A stretch of DNA of 64,000 bases, taken from positions 20,818,704-20,882,703 of the forward strand of contig NC_085055.1 in assembly GCF_963662255.1 (NCBI RefSeq). The letters are read 5' to 3'. The notes beneath the pieces were generated by a model. The model worked only from the letters and a program-made list of their open reading frames with translations, searched no databases and was not told the DNA's origin. The position numbers were made by a program, and so were the translations under genes. Positions within the stretch are counted from its first letter, which is position 1, and every line of letters begins with the position of its first letter. Below are positions 1-9,275 of this stretch, one piece after another. This DNA comes from Cinclus cinclus (Eukaryota; Chordata; Aves; Passeriformes; Cinclidae).

Positions 1-199
1 ATGGACCACCCTTAGGAGCTGCTGAAAGACTCACAGAGCAAAAAGGTCTTGTTGGAAAAGCCTCAGGGCTGACACTCGGTGTTGAACTCAACACTCCCCA
101 GTGCAGAAACAAAACAAAAACACATACAAAAATTATGCAAAGCAAAGGAGATTTTGCACCTTGGAAAGGCAGATCCCTCTGGAAGTCCGTGTTTATGGC
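1..199. other. Unannotated leader sequence
   Basis: No recognisable gene or repeat. There is a short A-rich run with CAAAAACA-like units near 110-130 just before the first CR1 copy begins. The open frames here run into the CR1 relic and carry no family signature of their own. Confidence 0.5.
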
Positions 200-603
200 C
201 GCCATAGGGGACTGGAGCACCTCCCCTATGGAGACAGGCTGGGAGAGCTGGGGCTGCTCAGCCTGGGAAGGGGAAGGTTGTGTGGAGACCTCAGACCCAC
301 TTAGAGTGTCTGCAGGAGCTACAGGGAAGCTGGACAGGGACTTTTCATCAGGAACTGGAGTGCCAGGAGAAGGGGGATCAAACTGAAAGAGGGGAAATTC
401 AGCTTAGCTATTGGGAAGGAATTCCTCTCTGTGAGGGAGGTGAGGCCCTGGCACAGGGTGCCCAGAGAAGCTGTGGCTGCCCCTGGATCCCTGGAATTGT
501 CCAAGGCCAGGCTGGGACAGTGGAAGGTGTCCCTGCTCATGGCAGGGGTGAGACTGGATGGGCTTTAAGGTCCCTTCCTACAAAACCCATTCCCTGATTG
601 TAC
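200..603 (+). mobile_element. CR1 LINE 3' fragment with ORF2 C-terminal relic
   Basis: This is a 5'-truncated CR1 retrotransposon in sense orientation. Its first 100 bases translate to GLEHLPYGDRLGELGLLSL, which matches the C-terminal end of the CR1 ORF2 (endonuclease and reverse transcriptase) protein family, then reach a stop near 304. After that come the CR1 3' blocks: GAACTGAAAGAGG-like sequence near 380-400, TATTGGGAAGGAATTCC near 409-425, CACAGGGTGCCCAGAGAAGC near 452-471, and TTTAAGGTCCCTTCC near 565-580. The terminal ATTCCCTGATTG tail is decayed. No active protein can be made, because the endonuclease, most of the reverse transcriptase and all upstream parts are missing. Confidence 0.88.
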
Positions 604-1517
604 ATTTTCCATCAGGAGCATTCGGTGCTGCTAGAAAGGGTGGCAGGAGCAACATCTCAGGATAATAAACAGTAATTATTGAGATGTGATATCAGACTGC
701 TCAGACACAGGCCAGCACCCCCCAGGGCATCCCAGAGCACTCCCTCCTGGAGCCAATGGGGTCGATGGCTCCGCTCTGGCAGCTCCAGCTGCGCTCTGAC
801 CACCAGCCCTCTCCTGCTGGAATCAGGGATGTCAAACAGTTCCCAGTGCACAGACACAGCCTCGGATTTCCAAACCCAGTCACAACCAAACCAGAGGCAG
901 GTTCAGGATCTTGTCATTCCTCTCAGCAGGAAGGAAAAAAAATATCTAAAAAAGGAGTGCTGTCACCCAGGCATTTTTAGCCAAGAGGTCACAAAGCCAA
1001 TCACTCTGCCCTACCCAGGAGCTGCTGGATGAGGAGTCCAGCAGCCTAACAATACATTTTTTTTTCCCTTGATTGATTTGCACATTGTGAAAGTTGGGAG
1101 TGAGAAGAGAGCAAAGGCAAAGCTATTCTGCCTTGACTACAATATCTGGTTCCACAAAATTGAAAAAGTCTTTTTGGAGCGCATCTGAACGTCTCAAAAA
1201 TCAAGTTAAGGAAAGGTCTGAAATGAAAAGTCAGCTCAACAGAAAAGAAGCAAAAGGAGTTTGCAGAAATGTCAGCAGAAAGTACTTGTCTTTTTCTCCC
1301 CAGGGGTTTTTGTTCTAAAACAATCTGGTCAAATCACTCCAGAGTCACGATTAGCATCAGTGTTAGCAAATCTTCATTCTGTGCAAAAACAAATCAAATG
1401 CATTAAAATGCCTGCGAGCGCAGTTCTTGTGGGAGAAGGAAGGCCCAGCTCTGGACTGGGGGGAAACACGTTTAGATTGGAAATTAGAAAGGAATTCTTT
1501 ACTCAGGGAAACCCTCC
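604..1517. other. Unique sequence, no gene seen
   Basis: I see no repeat family or coding signature. The stretch holds short A and T runs (around 935-950 and 1058-1070) and an AT-rich segment near 1085-1260. A 117-residue open frame at 679-1032 is compositionally unremarkable and has no recognisable domain. Confidence 0.45.
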
Positions 1518-2050
1518 ACTGTCCCAGGTCTCTCCAAGCCCTGTCCAACTCAGCCTTGAACAATTCCAGGGATGGAGCAGCCACAGCTTCTCTGGGCAAC
1601 CTGTGCCAAGGCCTCACCACTCTCACAGGGAAGAATTAATTCCCAATATCCCATCAATCCCTGCCCTCTGGCAGTGGGAAGACATTTCTCTTGGCTTGGC
1701 ACTCCATCCCCTGTCCACAGTCTCTCTCCATGTTTCCTGTTGGCCCCTTCAGGCACTGGAAGGCCACAGTGAGGTCACCCCAAAGCTTCTCTTCTCCAGG
1801 CTGAACAATCCCAGCTCTCCCAGCCTTTCCTCCCAGCAGAGCTGCTCCATCCTCTGCTCATCCTGGTGCCTCCTCTGGACTCTCTCCAGCAGCTCCAGGC
1901 CCTTCCTGTGCTGGGCCCCAGGGCTGGGGCAGCTCTGCAGGTGAGGTCTCACCTGAGTGGGGCAGAGGGGCAGAATCCCAATCCCTCTCCTGCTGCCCAG
2001 GCTGGGGGATCAGCCCAGGGCACAGGGTTGGACTGGAGGGGGCTCTGGGA
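1518..2050 (-). mobile_element. CR1 LINE 3' fragment, antisense, one of the longer copies
   Basis: Read on the minus strand, this copy runs from the ORF2 C-terminal region (ERVQRRHQDEQRMEQLCW and ELGLFSLEKRS, encoded around 1790-1890) into the 3' untranslated blocks. On the plus strand the reverse complements are visible: CAGCCACAGCTTCTCTGGGC near 1579-1598, CCCAATATCCCATC near 1642-1655 and CTTCTCCAGGCTGAACAATC near 1792-1810. The extreme 3' tail is missing because similarity fades before 1518. The 5' limit near 2050 is approximate. The core at 1746-1897 is almost identical to an inverted copy at 34042-34193. Confidence 0.88.
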
Positions 2051-2790
2051 GCAGCAGCACTGAGCAGCTCCAGGGCTGCAGGGAGCAGCACACGGGCCGT
2101 GCACAGAAATGATCAAAGCGACACTTGCAGGTAAATACTGGGGTCATCCCACCTAGGGCATGGCAGGACCAGCAGCCGGAGCCAGGAGATGTGGGAAGGG
2201 ATGCCTCTCTCAGCCATAAAGTTCGTGGACTGAGCACTCAAGGCTCCGCAGCTCCGAGGGTTGTATCCCTGTCTGGAATACCAAAAACGCCCAGCAGCGA
2301 CTGCTGCCTTTGGTTCCCGCTATCGCGGAGGAACAGCTCCTGCTATCACAGCGAAGCACAGAGGCAACAGGAGGACAGAAAAAAAAAAATACACCCCCAA
2401 AAAGCACAAAAAGCCCGAATCTGCTCAATTCAGAGCTCGGAGAACCCAACCCACCCAATCACTGCACACAAATGTGATTACCAGGGTCTGTCTGGCACCG
2501 CGTGATGCACAAAGTCTTTTCATCACAAAGTCTTTTCATCCCCTCCCCTCTCTCCAAGGATCCGGATTGCTCCTAAGGAGAAGAGAAGGGAGGGGGAAGC
2601 GCAGCGTGCCCGCACACCGCGGCTGCGAGGCGACAATCCGCACTTCCAGCTCTGTGTTTTACCAGCGAGCGGGTTCTGTCAGGAGCTCCGATGTGCGCAG
2701 GCATCAACGGGAACTGCCGCAGCATCCCCGGCTGCCGCGGGGAATGAAAGGTCGCTGCTGCCACCTGCAGCCCGCAGCTCACGGAGACCG
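2051..2790. other. CpG-enriched unique stretch
   Basis: CpG dinucleotides are clearly denser here than in surrounding DNA, especially at 2290-2340 and 2590-2790 (clusters such as CACACCGCGGCTGCGAGGCG). This could be a weak CpG island or simply GC-rich flank of the minisatellite that follows. I see no TATA box, no clear first exon with a donor site, and no protein family in the open frames. A promoter call is not justified from sequence alone. Confidence 0.4.
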
Positions 2791-3594
2791 CTCCCTGCCC
2801 AAATCCTGCCCAAAGTGTGTCCAAAGCCCTGCCCAAAGTGTGTCCAAAGCCCTACCCAAAGCCTGCACAAAGATTGCCCAAAGCCTGCCCAAAGTGTGTC
2901 CAAAGCCCTGCCCAAAGCCTGCCCAAAGTGTGTCCAAAGCCCTGCCCAAAGTGTGTCCAAAGCCCTGCCCAAAGCCTGCCCAAAGTGTGTCCAAAGCGTG
3001 CCCAATGCCTGCCCAAATCCCTGTCCAAATCCCAGACCAAATCCCTGCCCAAAGCCCTGCCCAAAGCCCTGCCAAAGCCTTGCCAAAGCCTTGCCAAAGC
3101 CTACCCAAAGCATGCCCAAATCCCTGCCCAAAGGCCTGCCCAAACCCTGCCTAAATTCTGCACAAAGCCCTGCCCAAAGTCTACCCACAGCATGCCCAAA
3201 TCCCTGCCCAAAGCCCTGCCCAAAGCCCTGCCTAAAGCCTACCCAAAGCCTGCCCAAATCCCTGCCCAAATCCCTGCCCAAATCCTGCCCAAATCCTGCC
3301 CAAAGCCCTGCCCAAATCCCTTCCCAAACTCTGCACAAATCCCTGCCCAAATCCCTGCCCAAAGCCCTGCCCAAATCCCTTCCCAAACTCTGCACAAATC
3401 CCTGCCCAAATCCCTGCCCAAAGCCCTGCCCAAATCCTGCCCAAAGCCCTGCCCAAACCCTGCCCAAACTCTGCCCAAATCCCTGCCCAAATCCCTGCCC
3501 CAAGCCTGCCCAAAGTCTGCACAAATCCTGCCCAAAGTCTGCACAAATCCTGCCCAAATCCTGCCCAAAGTCTGCCCAAAACGCTGCCTAAAGC
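2791..3594. repeat. Minisatellite of 11/12-bp units (TGCCCAAAGCC / CTGCCCAAATCC)
   Basis: About 800 bases are built from CCTGCCCAAAG and CCCTGCCCAAAT variants. The first part (about 2813-3000) has a composite unit of about 23 bases in which TGTGTCCAAAG alternates with CCCTGCCCAAAG. The rest mixes 11- and 12-base units with AAAG or AAAT centres and occasional CTACCC, CTGCAC and CATGCC variants. The mixture of unit lengths shifts frame constantly, and the units lack stop codons, so every frame stays open for long distances. That explains the Pro/Lys/Cys-rich and Gly/Leu/Trp-rich open frames on the two strands. The minus strand is rich in GGGCAGGG, a four-run G-quadruplex-compatible pattern. Confidence 0.95.
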
Positions 3595-3760
3595 TGGGAC
3601 AAACAGGTGGAGGAGGTGCCAGCCCTGAGAAAGAGGCTCTCGTCGAGCTTTCCAGGGAGGCAGGATCCTGCTGCTGCCATGGCATGTGCCATCTTCAGAG
3701 CAAAATGGTGTCAAGTGTTTCCCTGCTCTGCATGACCCTCCAAACTGGTAGAAAATCCAA

Positions 3761-3833
3761 GAAATAGAAATAGAAATAGAAATAGAAATAGAAATAGAAA
3801 TAGAAATAGAAATAGAAATAGAAATAGAAATAG
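3761..3833. repeat. Perfect hexanucleotide microsatellite (GAAATA)12
   Basis: Twelve uninterrupted GAAATA copies can be counted from 3761 to 3832, plus one base. A decayed GCAAATAGAAAG remnant follows at 3838-3850. The uninterrupted state suggests a recently active and probably length-polymorphic locus. Minus-strand open frames of alternating Phe/Tyr, Ile/Ser or Phe/Leu are artefacts of this repeat. Confidence 0.97.
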
Positions 3834-3949
3834 TCCAGCAAATAGAAAGAGGTGACAAGAATCTTTGGAGAGAACAATGGAGATAGAGATCACATGTCTG
3901 GATTTTTGGTTTTATTCTGATGCCACCCAAAAATAACCCCTAAAGAGCT

Positions 3950-4105
3950 TTCCCAGAGCAGCTGTGGCTGCCCCTGGATCCCTGGGAGTATCCAAGACCA
4001 GGTTGGACTGGCCTTGGAGTTACATGGGAATAGTGGAAATTGTCCCTTCCATGGAATGAGTTGAGCTTTAAGGTCTCTTCCAACCCAAACCATTCCATGA
4101 GTCTG
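3950..4105 (+). mobile_element. CR1 LINE 3' end fragment
   Basis: This short sense copy shows AGCAGCTGTGGCTGCCCCTG near 3957-3976, a diverged TCCAAGACCAGGTTGGAC near 3991-4008, and TTTAAGGTCTCTTCCAACCC near 4067-4086, followed by AAACCATTCCATGAGTCTG. The 5' truncation lies just inside the segment that follows GAGGCCCTGGCACAG in fuller copies. Confidence 0.87.
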
Positions 4106-5139
4106 TTATCTAATGAAAGCCTCTACGTGCAAATCCAACAGCTCCAGCAGCCACGTGCAAGGGTTTTTTTTCCAGCAGGGAACATCAGGATAAGGCAGAG
4201 GTTTGTGCAAAAGGGGTGATTGGAATCTGAGATGTGCAATTAATACTGGAGCACAGATTGGGTACCTGGCAGCTCTCCCAAAGCCCGAGGTAATGTCAAG
4301 CATCTCCTCCTCTATAAAAAGACAGAACTTAATCTCAAAGGACTCTGGATGTTCACATCCTGGGAAGGCACAGAGCCAAGAATACAGTTATTTTCTTTAC
4401 AAAACTTGGCCTAATCCCATTTTACTCCTAAATCAGCTGTCCCCTCTGAAGGAAATTGAGCCTGGACATTAAGAAACAGTTCTGCCCTGAAAAACCCCAC
4501 CAAACCCACCAAACATCATCCCCACCCTACTGAGAGCCTGCAGAGCAGACACACACAGCCATAAACCTCTGATCTCCACATGCTGAAAACAAAATACCAG
4601 GAAAACAGAAACAGGAGGGTAAAAACTGTAAACTGTCCCTCGGACTTGCGAAGACATAAGGAAATAAACCCCATGACCCCAAAACAAGCAGCAAAAAGCA
4701 ATGGATTTGGTACCAAAGGCTATTTGCTAATTAACAGGAAATCTCACCATCTGTAAAATCCCCCCTGGGTTCACTACATCAATCAGTCTCTACTTTGAGA
4801 GGGAATGAAACTTCAACCAAATCATTCTTCCAAAAATATGAACCTGAAAGCTCCTGCAAGAGTTAATAAGGGGGATGAGAACCCCAGGCTCTACACACAA
4901 AATAAAAGGAGTCCTAAAGCGCTGGATTCATATTTCAGCCTGACTTTAGTGCTAAATGTCGACCAATTTTGACAGAAATCCATCACCCAAATAAAATTTG
5001 AAGGTCTGAAGCAGAGAGTTGAGGCATAAAAATATACTGCAAAGGCACATTTAAAGCCCAGGTCTAAAATTAGTTGTTTGACACAGGGAGTTTTAACGGT
5101 GCTGCAATCCCCCCCTTCCTGCACTGATTTTGTTCTCTA
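4106..5139. other. AT-rich unique sequence
   Basis: No gene or known repeat is evident. The segment from about 4370 to 5100 is AT-rich with many short A runs. A C-run (AATCCCCCCCTTCC) sits at 5107-5119 just before the perfect inverted repeat. The open frames are short and have no family signature. Confidence 0.45.
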
Positions 5140-5193
5140 AGCTCACACATGGCTAAAACATATTTTTTAATATGTTTTAGCCATGTGTGAGCT
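5140..5193. repeat. Perfect inverted repeat: 25-bp arms, 4-nt T loop
   Basis: The left arm at 5140-5164 (AGCTCACACATGGCTAAAAC and five more bases) is the exact reverse complement of 5169-5193, separated by TTTT at 5165-5168. The pairing stops immediately outside (A at 5139 against C at 5194). The transcript of either strand would fold into an uninterrupted 25-bp stem. The arms do not match CR1 or the LTRs in this window. No target-site duplication or transposase remnant is seen, so a MITE is not demonstrated. Confidence 0.97.
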
Positions 5194-5919
5194 CATATAT
5201 TTAATATAGCTTAAAAGGAAGGATTCTCCTCTGTGCTCTGCTGCATTAGGACAGGTTTCACCATTTAACACAAATTTGCCAGGATAAGTGGAAGTTCCCA
5301 GGTTTGCTGACCACACTCCCAGGATTTAATAAAATTACAAGTTGTTCAGTCCAGCTCTGTAAATTTGACAAGAAATGCATTTAACAATTTCAGTAAGTTA
5401 TTTCTGCATGCCAAAGCCCGGTGATATTAATCTCTTCTTTTAAAACATGAAGTCTTATCCTCTTCCTAATACAGAGAAAAGATGTAAAGATCACCTAATC
5501 TTTGAAGGAAGGTGTCTTCACACACTCCACACTTCTCGTGGGTGAAAATATATCCACAGGAAAGAGGAGCTCATGCTTAGAATGTGAACATATTGTAGCA
5601 TCAATTATGGTATTTATCACGCAGGGAATGAAAAGTTAGCAACCATTTATAGCCCGATTCCAGTAAACATTAGGGCCTTTCCCAGCATATACACACACCC
5701 CCACAATTAATCAGAGGGAAAACTCTTCCCAAATAAATCTGAGTTGCTTCCCAGAGGAGGCTTAGTTTCCCCCATCTCCGTGGAGGGTTCTACAAGGAAT
5801 GACCCCCGCTATCCCAGATCCTCAGAGAACCTACTGGCAAGACCTTTCCCTGCTCCCTGTGGGGGAACTGCTCCTTCCAAGGAGGAACAGCAATTGTGGG
5901 GACTGCAGGGGCTGCCTGG
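5194..5919. other. AT-rich unique sequence
   Basis: No gene is seen. The stretch at 5540-5720 (around ATTGTAGCATCAATTATGG and ATTTATAGCCCG) has the even, AT-rich, repeat-free texture of slowly evolving noncoding DNA, but this is only an impression without an alignment. Confidence 0.4.
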
Positions 5920-5973
5920 CTGGTGGCACTGGTGGCACTGGTGGCACTGGTGGCACTGGTGGTGCTGGTGGCA
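5920..5973. repeat. 9-bp tandem repeat (CTGGTGGCA)6
   Basis: Six tandem CTGGTGGCA units run from 5920 to 5973. The fifth unit has GTG instead of GCA at its end. The period is a multiple of three, so the frames read Ala-Leu-Val, Trp-His-Trp or Gly-Gly-Thr repeats and stay open. The surrounding open frames (5744-6312) show no conserved domain and are not called as genes. Confidence 0.95.
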
Positions 5974-6310
5974 CAAACACCCCATGGAGGGGTTTGCAGG
6001 CACCTGGAAGAGGTGGCCGAGGCACAGCTGTTCCTGCATGGTCCCCAGGGGCCAGGGCAGTTCTCCAGCCACTGCAGAAAGTGTTTGCCACAACCCAAGC
6101 AGGCAGACCCGGCATCGGTGGCACAAGTGGGGCACCAAAGCACAGAATCAAAGATTTCCTATAAAAGCACGACCCAAAGCTTCATTGGACACAAACCAAG
6201 ACAAGTGACCCTGAACTCTGAGCATCAGCCCTCAGCAAGGCCACTGCCCACCAGCAGCAGCAGTTTGGGGCTGGTTTTACCCCTGGAGCTAGAGAGGGAC
6301 GTGCAGAGGT
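5974..6310. other. Unique sequence upstream of the zinc-finger-like relic
   Basis: Moderately GC-rich sequence. An open frame crosses it (5896-6312, plus strand) but ends in a TAG at 6310-6312 and lacks recognisable motifs. I see no repeat. Confidence 0.4.
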
Positions 6311-6376
6311 AGGACCTGCTTCACTCGCCTCAGTGAGCATGAGAAGATCCACTCAGGAGAAGACAAGGAGCGTCCC
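6311..6376 (+). pseudogene. Possible relic of a single C2H2 zinc finger
   Basis: In the frame starting at 6311 the translation contains CFTRLSEHEKIHSGED. That matches the second half of a C2H2 zinc finger: an aromatic residue, a Leu, then His-x3-His (HEKIH at 6338-6352) and a linker resembling TGEKP (SGED). The paired cysteines of the first half are not in their proper places. No further fingers follow, because the frame passes into C-rich repeat. Such relics can come from the expanded avian zinc-finger gene families. One short match could be chance, hence the low confidence. Confidence 0.35.
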
Positions 6377-6419
6377 CACAAACCCCCTGGGACCCAGCAC
6401 ACAGGGTTTCTCCCACACT

Positions 6420-6765
6420 CTCTCCCCACACCCCCCCCCTTGAACCCCAATTCAGAGGCTCCCCCAAACCTCCAGACCAGACACTACAACACCACCTCCC
6501 CAAAAAACCCCAGTCCAGGGAATCCCCCAAGCCCCCAGACCAGGGAACCTCCCTAAACTCACGTGCAAGGACCCCCACACTATGTCCCCCTAAACCCCAG
6601 TTCAGGGACCCCCTAAACCTCCACACCAGGGACCCCAACACCACGTCCCCCTAAACCCCCAGACCAGGGAAAGCCCCAAGGCTCCAGACTAGGGAACCCT
6701 CCCAGATCCCCAGATCAGGGACCACAACACCACGTCCCCCTAAACCCCCAGACCAGGGAGCTCCC
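6420..6765. repeat. Degenerate C-rich minisatellite (CCCCCTAAACCCCCAGACCAGGGA-like units)
   Basis: Repeated phrases such as CCCTAAACCCC, CCAGACCAGGGA and CACCACGTCCCCCTAAACCC recur at irregular spacing across about 350 bases (for example near 6590-6600, 6645-6668 and 6733-6758). The strand bias is extreme, with almost no G outside CAGGGA. Runs of four or five C on the plus strand would be runs of G on the other. No coding role is supported. Confidence 0.85.
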
Positions 6766-7090
6766 ACATCACACGGAGCACCTCAGCAAAGAGGCTCCTC
6801 CCAGGATAACAGGGCCATATAAACAACAGGTTCAGTAGAAATTTGGGGGATGTGGGTCAAGGGGGAGATGTTTAAGGAAAACGGGAAGCACAAGGCTTCG
6901 CTCCAAAGGGAGAACCAGGGGAGATGGGAAAAGACAGAGCACAACCAAAAGGGGGCAGGGGGAGTCAGTGCTGTGCCAGCAGCCTGTGGATCACAGAATC
7001 CTTAAGGAATGACAGGATCTTCAAGGATGGGAAAAAACCCCAAGCTCCCCAAGTGCACCCATGTCCATCAGGGACTGAGCAGAGCCATAA

Positions 7091-7095
<5 letters not shown>
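6766..7095. other. Unique sequence, purine-rich
   Basis: Purine-rich sequence (GGGGGATGTGG and GGGGGAGATG near 6843-6870, GAAAGGG-type runs to 6960). No gene or dispersed repeat is recognised. Confidence 0.4.

Positions 7096-7121
<26 letters not shown>
7096..7121. repeat. Homopolymer (T)26
   Basis: Twenty-six consecutive T residues. Sequence to either side does not look like a retrocopy on the minus strand, and no target duplication was seen. Confidence 0.97.
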
Positions 7122-8360
7122 CCCTGTGGGACAAGGGAGCTGACATCCAGGTGCTGCTCTCCTTTCATTTCCCAACGCACATTGTCCACAAAAGAGGAAT
7201 TTCCAGGACATCTTCCCCCCCCCCTTCCCACATCCTCTGTGTTGTTATTGTTTGGGTTCAGAGTTTCCATGAGAACGTTCAGCCAACGTTAATTTAATGG
7301 AATTATCATGTGTGGAAAAGGACCATGGCTCCCTGATTCATTCCCTCACAACCAGCCCTGAGCAGATATTCCATGGAATGCTGGCCAGTCGAGGCTTCCA
7401 GGCTTAGCTCACCCCAGCACAGCTCTTCCCACAATTAATAAACCAGGATATTCCTTTCAAAACCACTTTTCTGATGGTAAAAAAAAAAAAAGCCCTGAAG
7501 GAGTGCCTTAAATGCAGAACTGCCTCATCACTCCCACACTGAAAGGATCCTTAGCACTGGGAAGCTCAGGAGTTTCTAGGCAGATTTAGAGTTTTCTTTT
7601 GTTTCTTCACTCAGTCCCTATGGAACCCACTGCAGCTGTTCCCTCCTCAGCAATCACAGAGCAAGGTGTGGGAATCAGACCCACACAAGCCTTTCATGAC
7701 TCAGTTTCCACATCAGCTTTGTCCTTATTTACTGCAGAGCTCAGGGTGCTTGTAGCCTGGGAGACTAAAGCAGGATTCCAAGGGAAATGATGGATTTGTC
7801 TATCCAAGTTTGGGTGATGAGTGTGAGCTCTGTGGCAACAGAGAAGTGCACCAGGCCAGCAGAGAGGACACAGATCTGTGCCTTCCAGTCCTGCCCGTGG
7901 TCCCTGTGAGATCCTTCAGAGCAATGTCCTGCTTTTCCTCAGGCAGGAAGGTTTGCGGCCACTTCGGAGGTGATATTTGCCATTTCCCCCATTTCCTGGG
8001 GAAAGGAAGCCAATCCAACAAGGCTGAGTCCAGCAGAAACTGGGGAGGAGGAAGAAAAGACACCAGATGCAGTAACCCGGGGTCTCTGAGGCTTAAACCA
8101 CTGCGTGTTAGTTGTAGATAAGGCCCTTCAAAGCCGTTGTTTTATTCTTTTAAAACCACTCTGGCTGCAGCCCGAGCTGTGAATTCATGGAGCAAAGCTC
8201 TTTCCCAAGGCCAATATTGCCTGTCCAGATGATCCCATAATTCCACCGAGGTCCAACGTTTCATTTGGCCTCCCCAGCAGACCTGACCTTGCAGGAATAT
8301 TTTCTTGGCGTGAACCACAGAGGAAGTATTAAATGCTTTCAAAGGAGATGAGAGCAGAAG
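7122..8360. other. Unique sequence, no gene seen
   Basis: Mixed-composition sequence with a C run at 7216-7225 and an A run at 7480-7491. Open frames at 7599-7790 and 7810-8121 are short and lack any recognised domain. Confidence 0.45.
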
Positions 8361-8428
8361 GGTTTTTTGTTTTGCTTTTTTGGAGTTTGTTTTGATTTTT
8401 AGTTTTTTTTGGTTTTTTTTTTTTTTTC
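8361..8428. repeat. T-rich low-complexity tract with TTTG/TTTTGG interruptions
   Basis: Runs of T broken by single or double G and ending in a pure run of T at 8413-8427. It could be a degraded homopolymer. Confidence 0.9.
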
Positions 8429-9039
8429 ACTGTCTAGTCAGTGATAAAGAGACAAAAAAACTCCAGAATTTCATAAAACCCTGTTTGTTAATGATCAGGA
8501 AATGCAAAGCCTGACATACAGAATTATGCTGCTCTTTTGAAGGAGCTTCTGGTAGCTTCTGAAAAATAAAACAGAGCCAACTAATGCCAGTAATAAGCTA
8601 AATAAGAGAGGCTAAGTAATAGGCTAAAAGAGATGTTTTCTCTCTTGAGAGTGGAAGCTAACAAGGGGATTAACGAAGAAAGAGAGACAAAGTGAGGAAA
8701 GCCTCCTGTATTTTCAGTACAAGTGAGTTTCTTACAAGTATATTAAAAAAAATGAGAGGCCAGTGACTGGCCCTAGACTTTCATCCTAAATTGGGATGTC
8801 TCAGTCAACCACACCAAAAATCTCCCCTCGCTGCAAATAATCTGTGCAGTGCTCACCAGACCTGGGAAAAGCCCAGCTAAAGGAGCTTCAAGGGGCCTGG
8901 AGAATCCCCAGAAGATGGAAAGAAAGAAACGGGATTTCTGTTGGCTTGGCTTACTGAGATTCCAAAGGATGCTCCATATCCAGGGGATTTGAGTTCAAAT
9001 AACTTCAGATTAGAACCACTCAGTCTGCCCTGCAGGATG
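8429..9039. other. AT-rich unique sequence
   Basis: Contains several TAATAAGC-, AATAAGAG- and TAATAGGC-like phrases at 8586-8627, a small imperfect internal redundancy. No gene is recognised. Confidence 0.45.
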
Positions 9040-9275
9040 GTTTGGGTTGGACAATAGGAAGAATTTCTTCCTGGAAAAGGTGGCCCGGCACTGGAAGGGG
9101 CTGCCCAGGGAGGTTTGGAATTCCCATCCCTGGAGGAGTCCAAGGAATGCCTGGATGTGGCACTCAGTGCCCTGGGATGGTGACAAGGTGGGGATTTGGC
9201 ACAGGGGGGACCAGATGGTTTTGGAGGGCTTTTCCAAACCAAAATGATTCTATAATTCCGTGATTCTTTATTTTG
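9040..9275 (+). mobile_element. CR1 LINE 3' end, divergent subfamily
   Basis: This sense copy belongs to a different CR1 subfamily from most others here. It has AGGAAGAATTTCTTCCTGG near 9057-9075, a CTGCCCAGGGAGG block near 9102-9114 and GGATGTGGCACTCAGTGCCC near 9153-9172, and it ends in GGGCTTTTCCAAACCAAAAT with the tail GATTCTATAATTCCGTGATTC at 9246-9266. The tail retains two imperfect copies of the short terminal repeat. Confidence 0.87.

Noticed and set aside
2261..3767. Long open frames on both strands (up to 316 residues) rich in Pro/Lys/Cys or Gly/Leu/Trp
   Set aside because: They are products of the 11/12-bp minisatellite, which has no stop codons in any frame. Frames on both strands are open at once, so no coding signal is implied.
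3695..3893. Minus-strand frames of alternating Phe-Tyr, Ile-Ser or Phe-Leu
   Set aside because: Direct translation of the (GAAATA)12 microsatellite.
5744..6312. Open frames across the 9-bp repeat as a Trp/His- or Ala/Leu/Val-rich protein
   Set aside because: Composition comes from the CTGGTGGCA tandem array. All three plus frames and minus frames are open.
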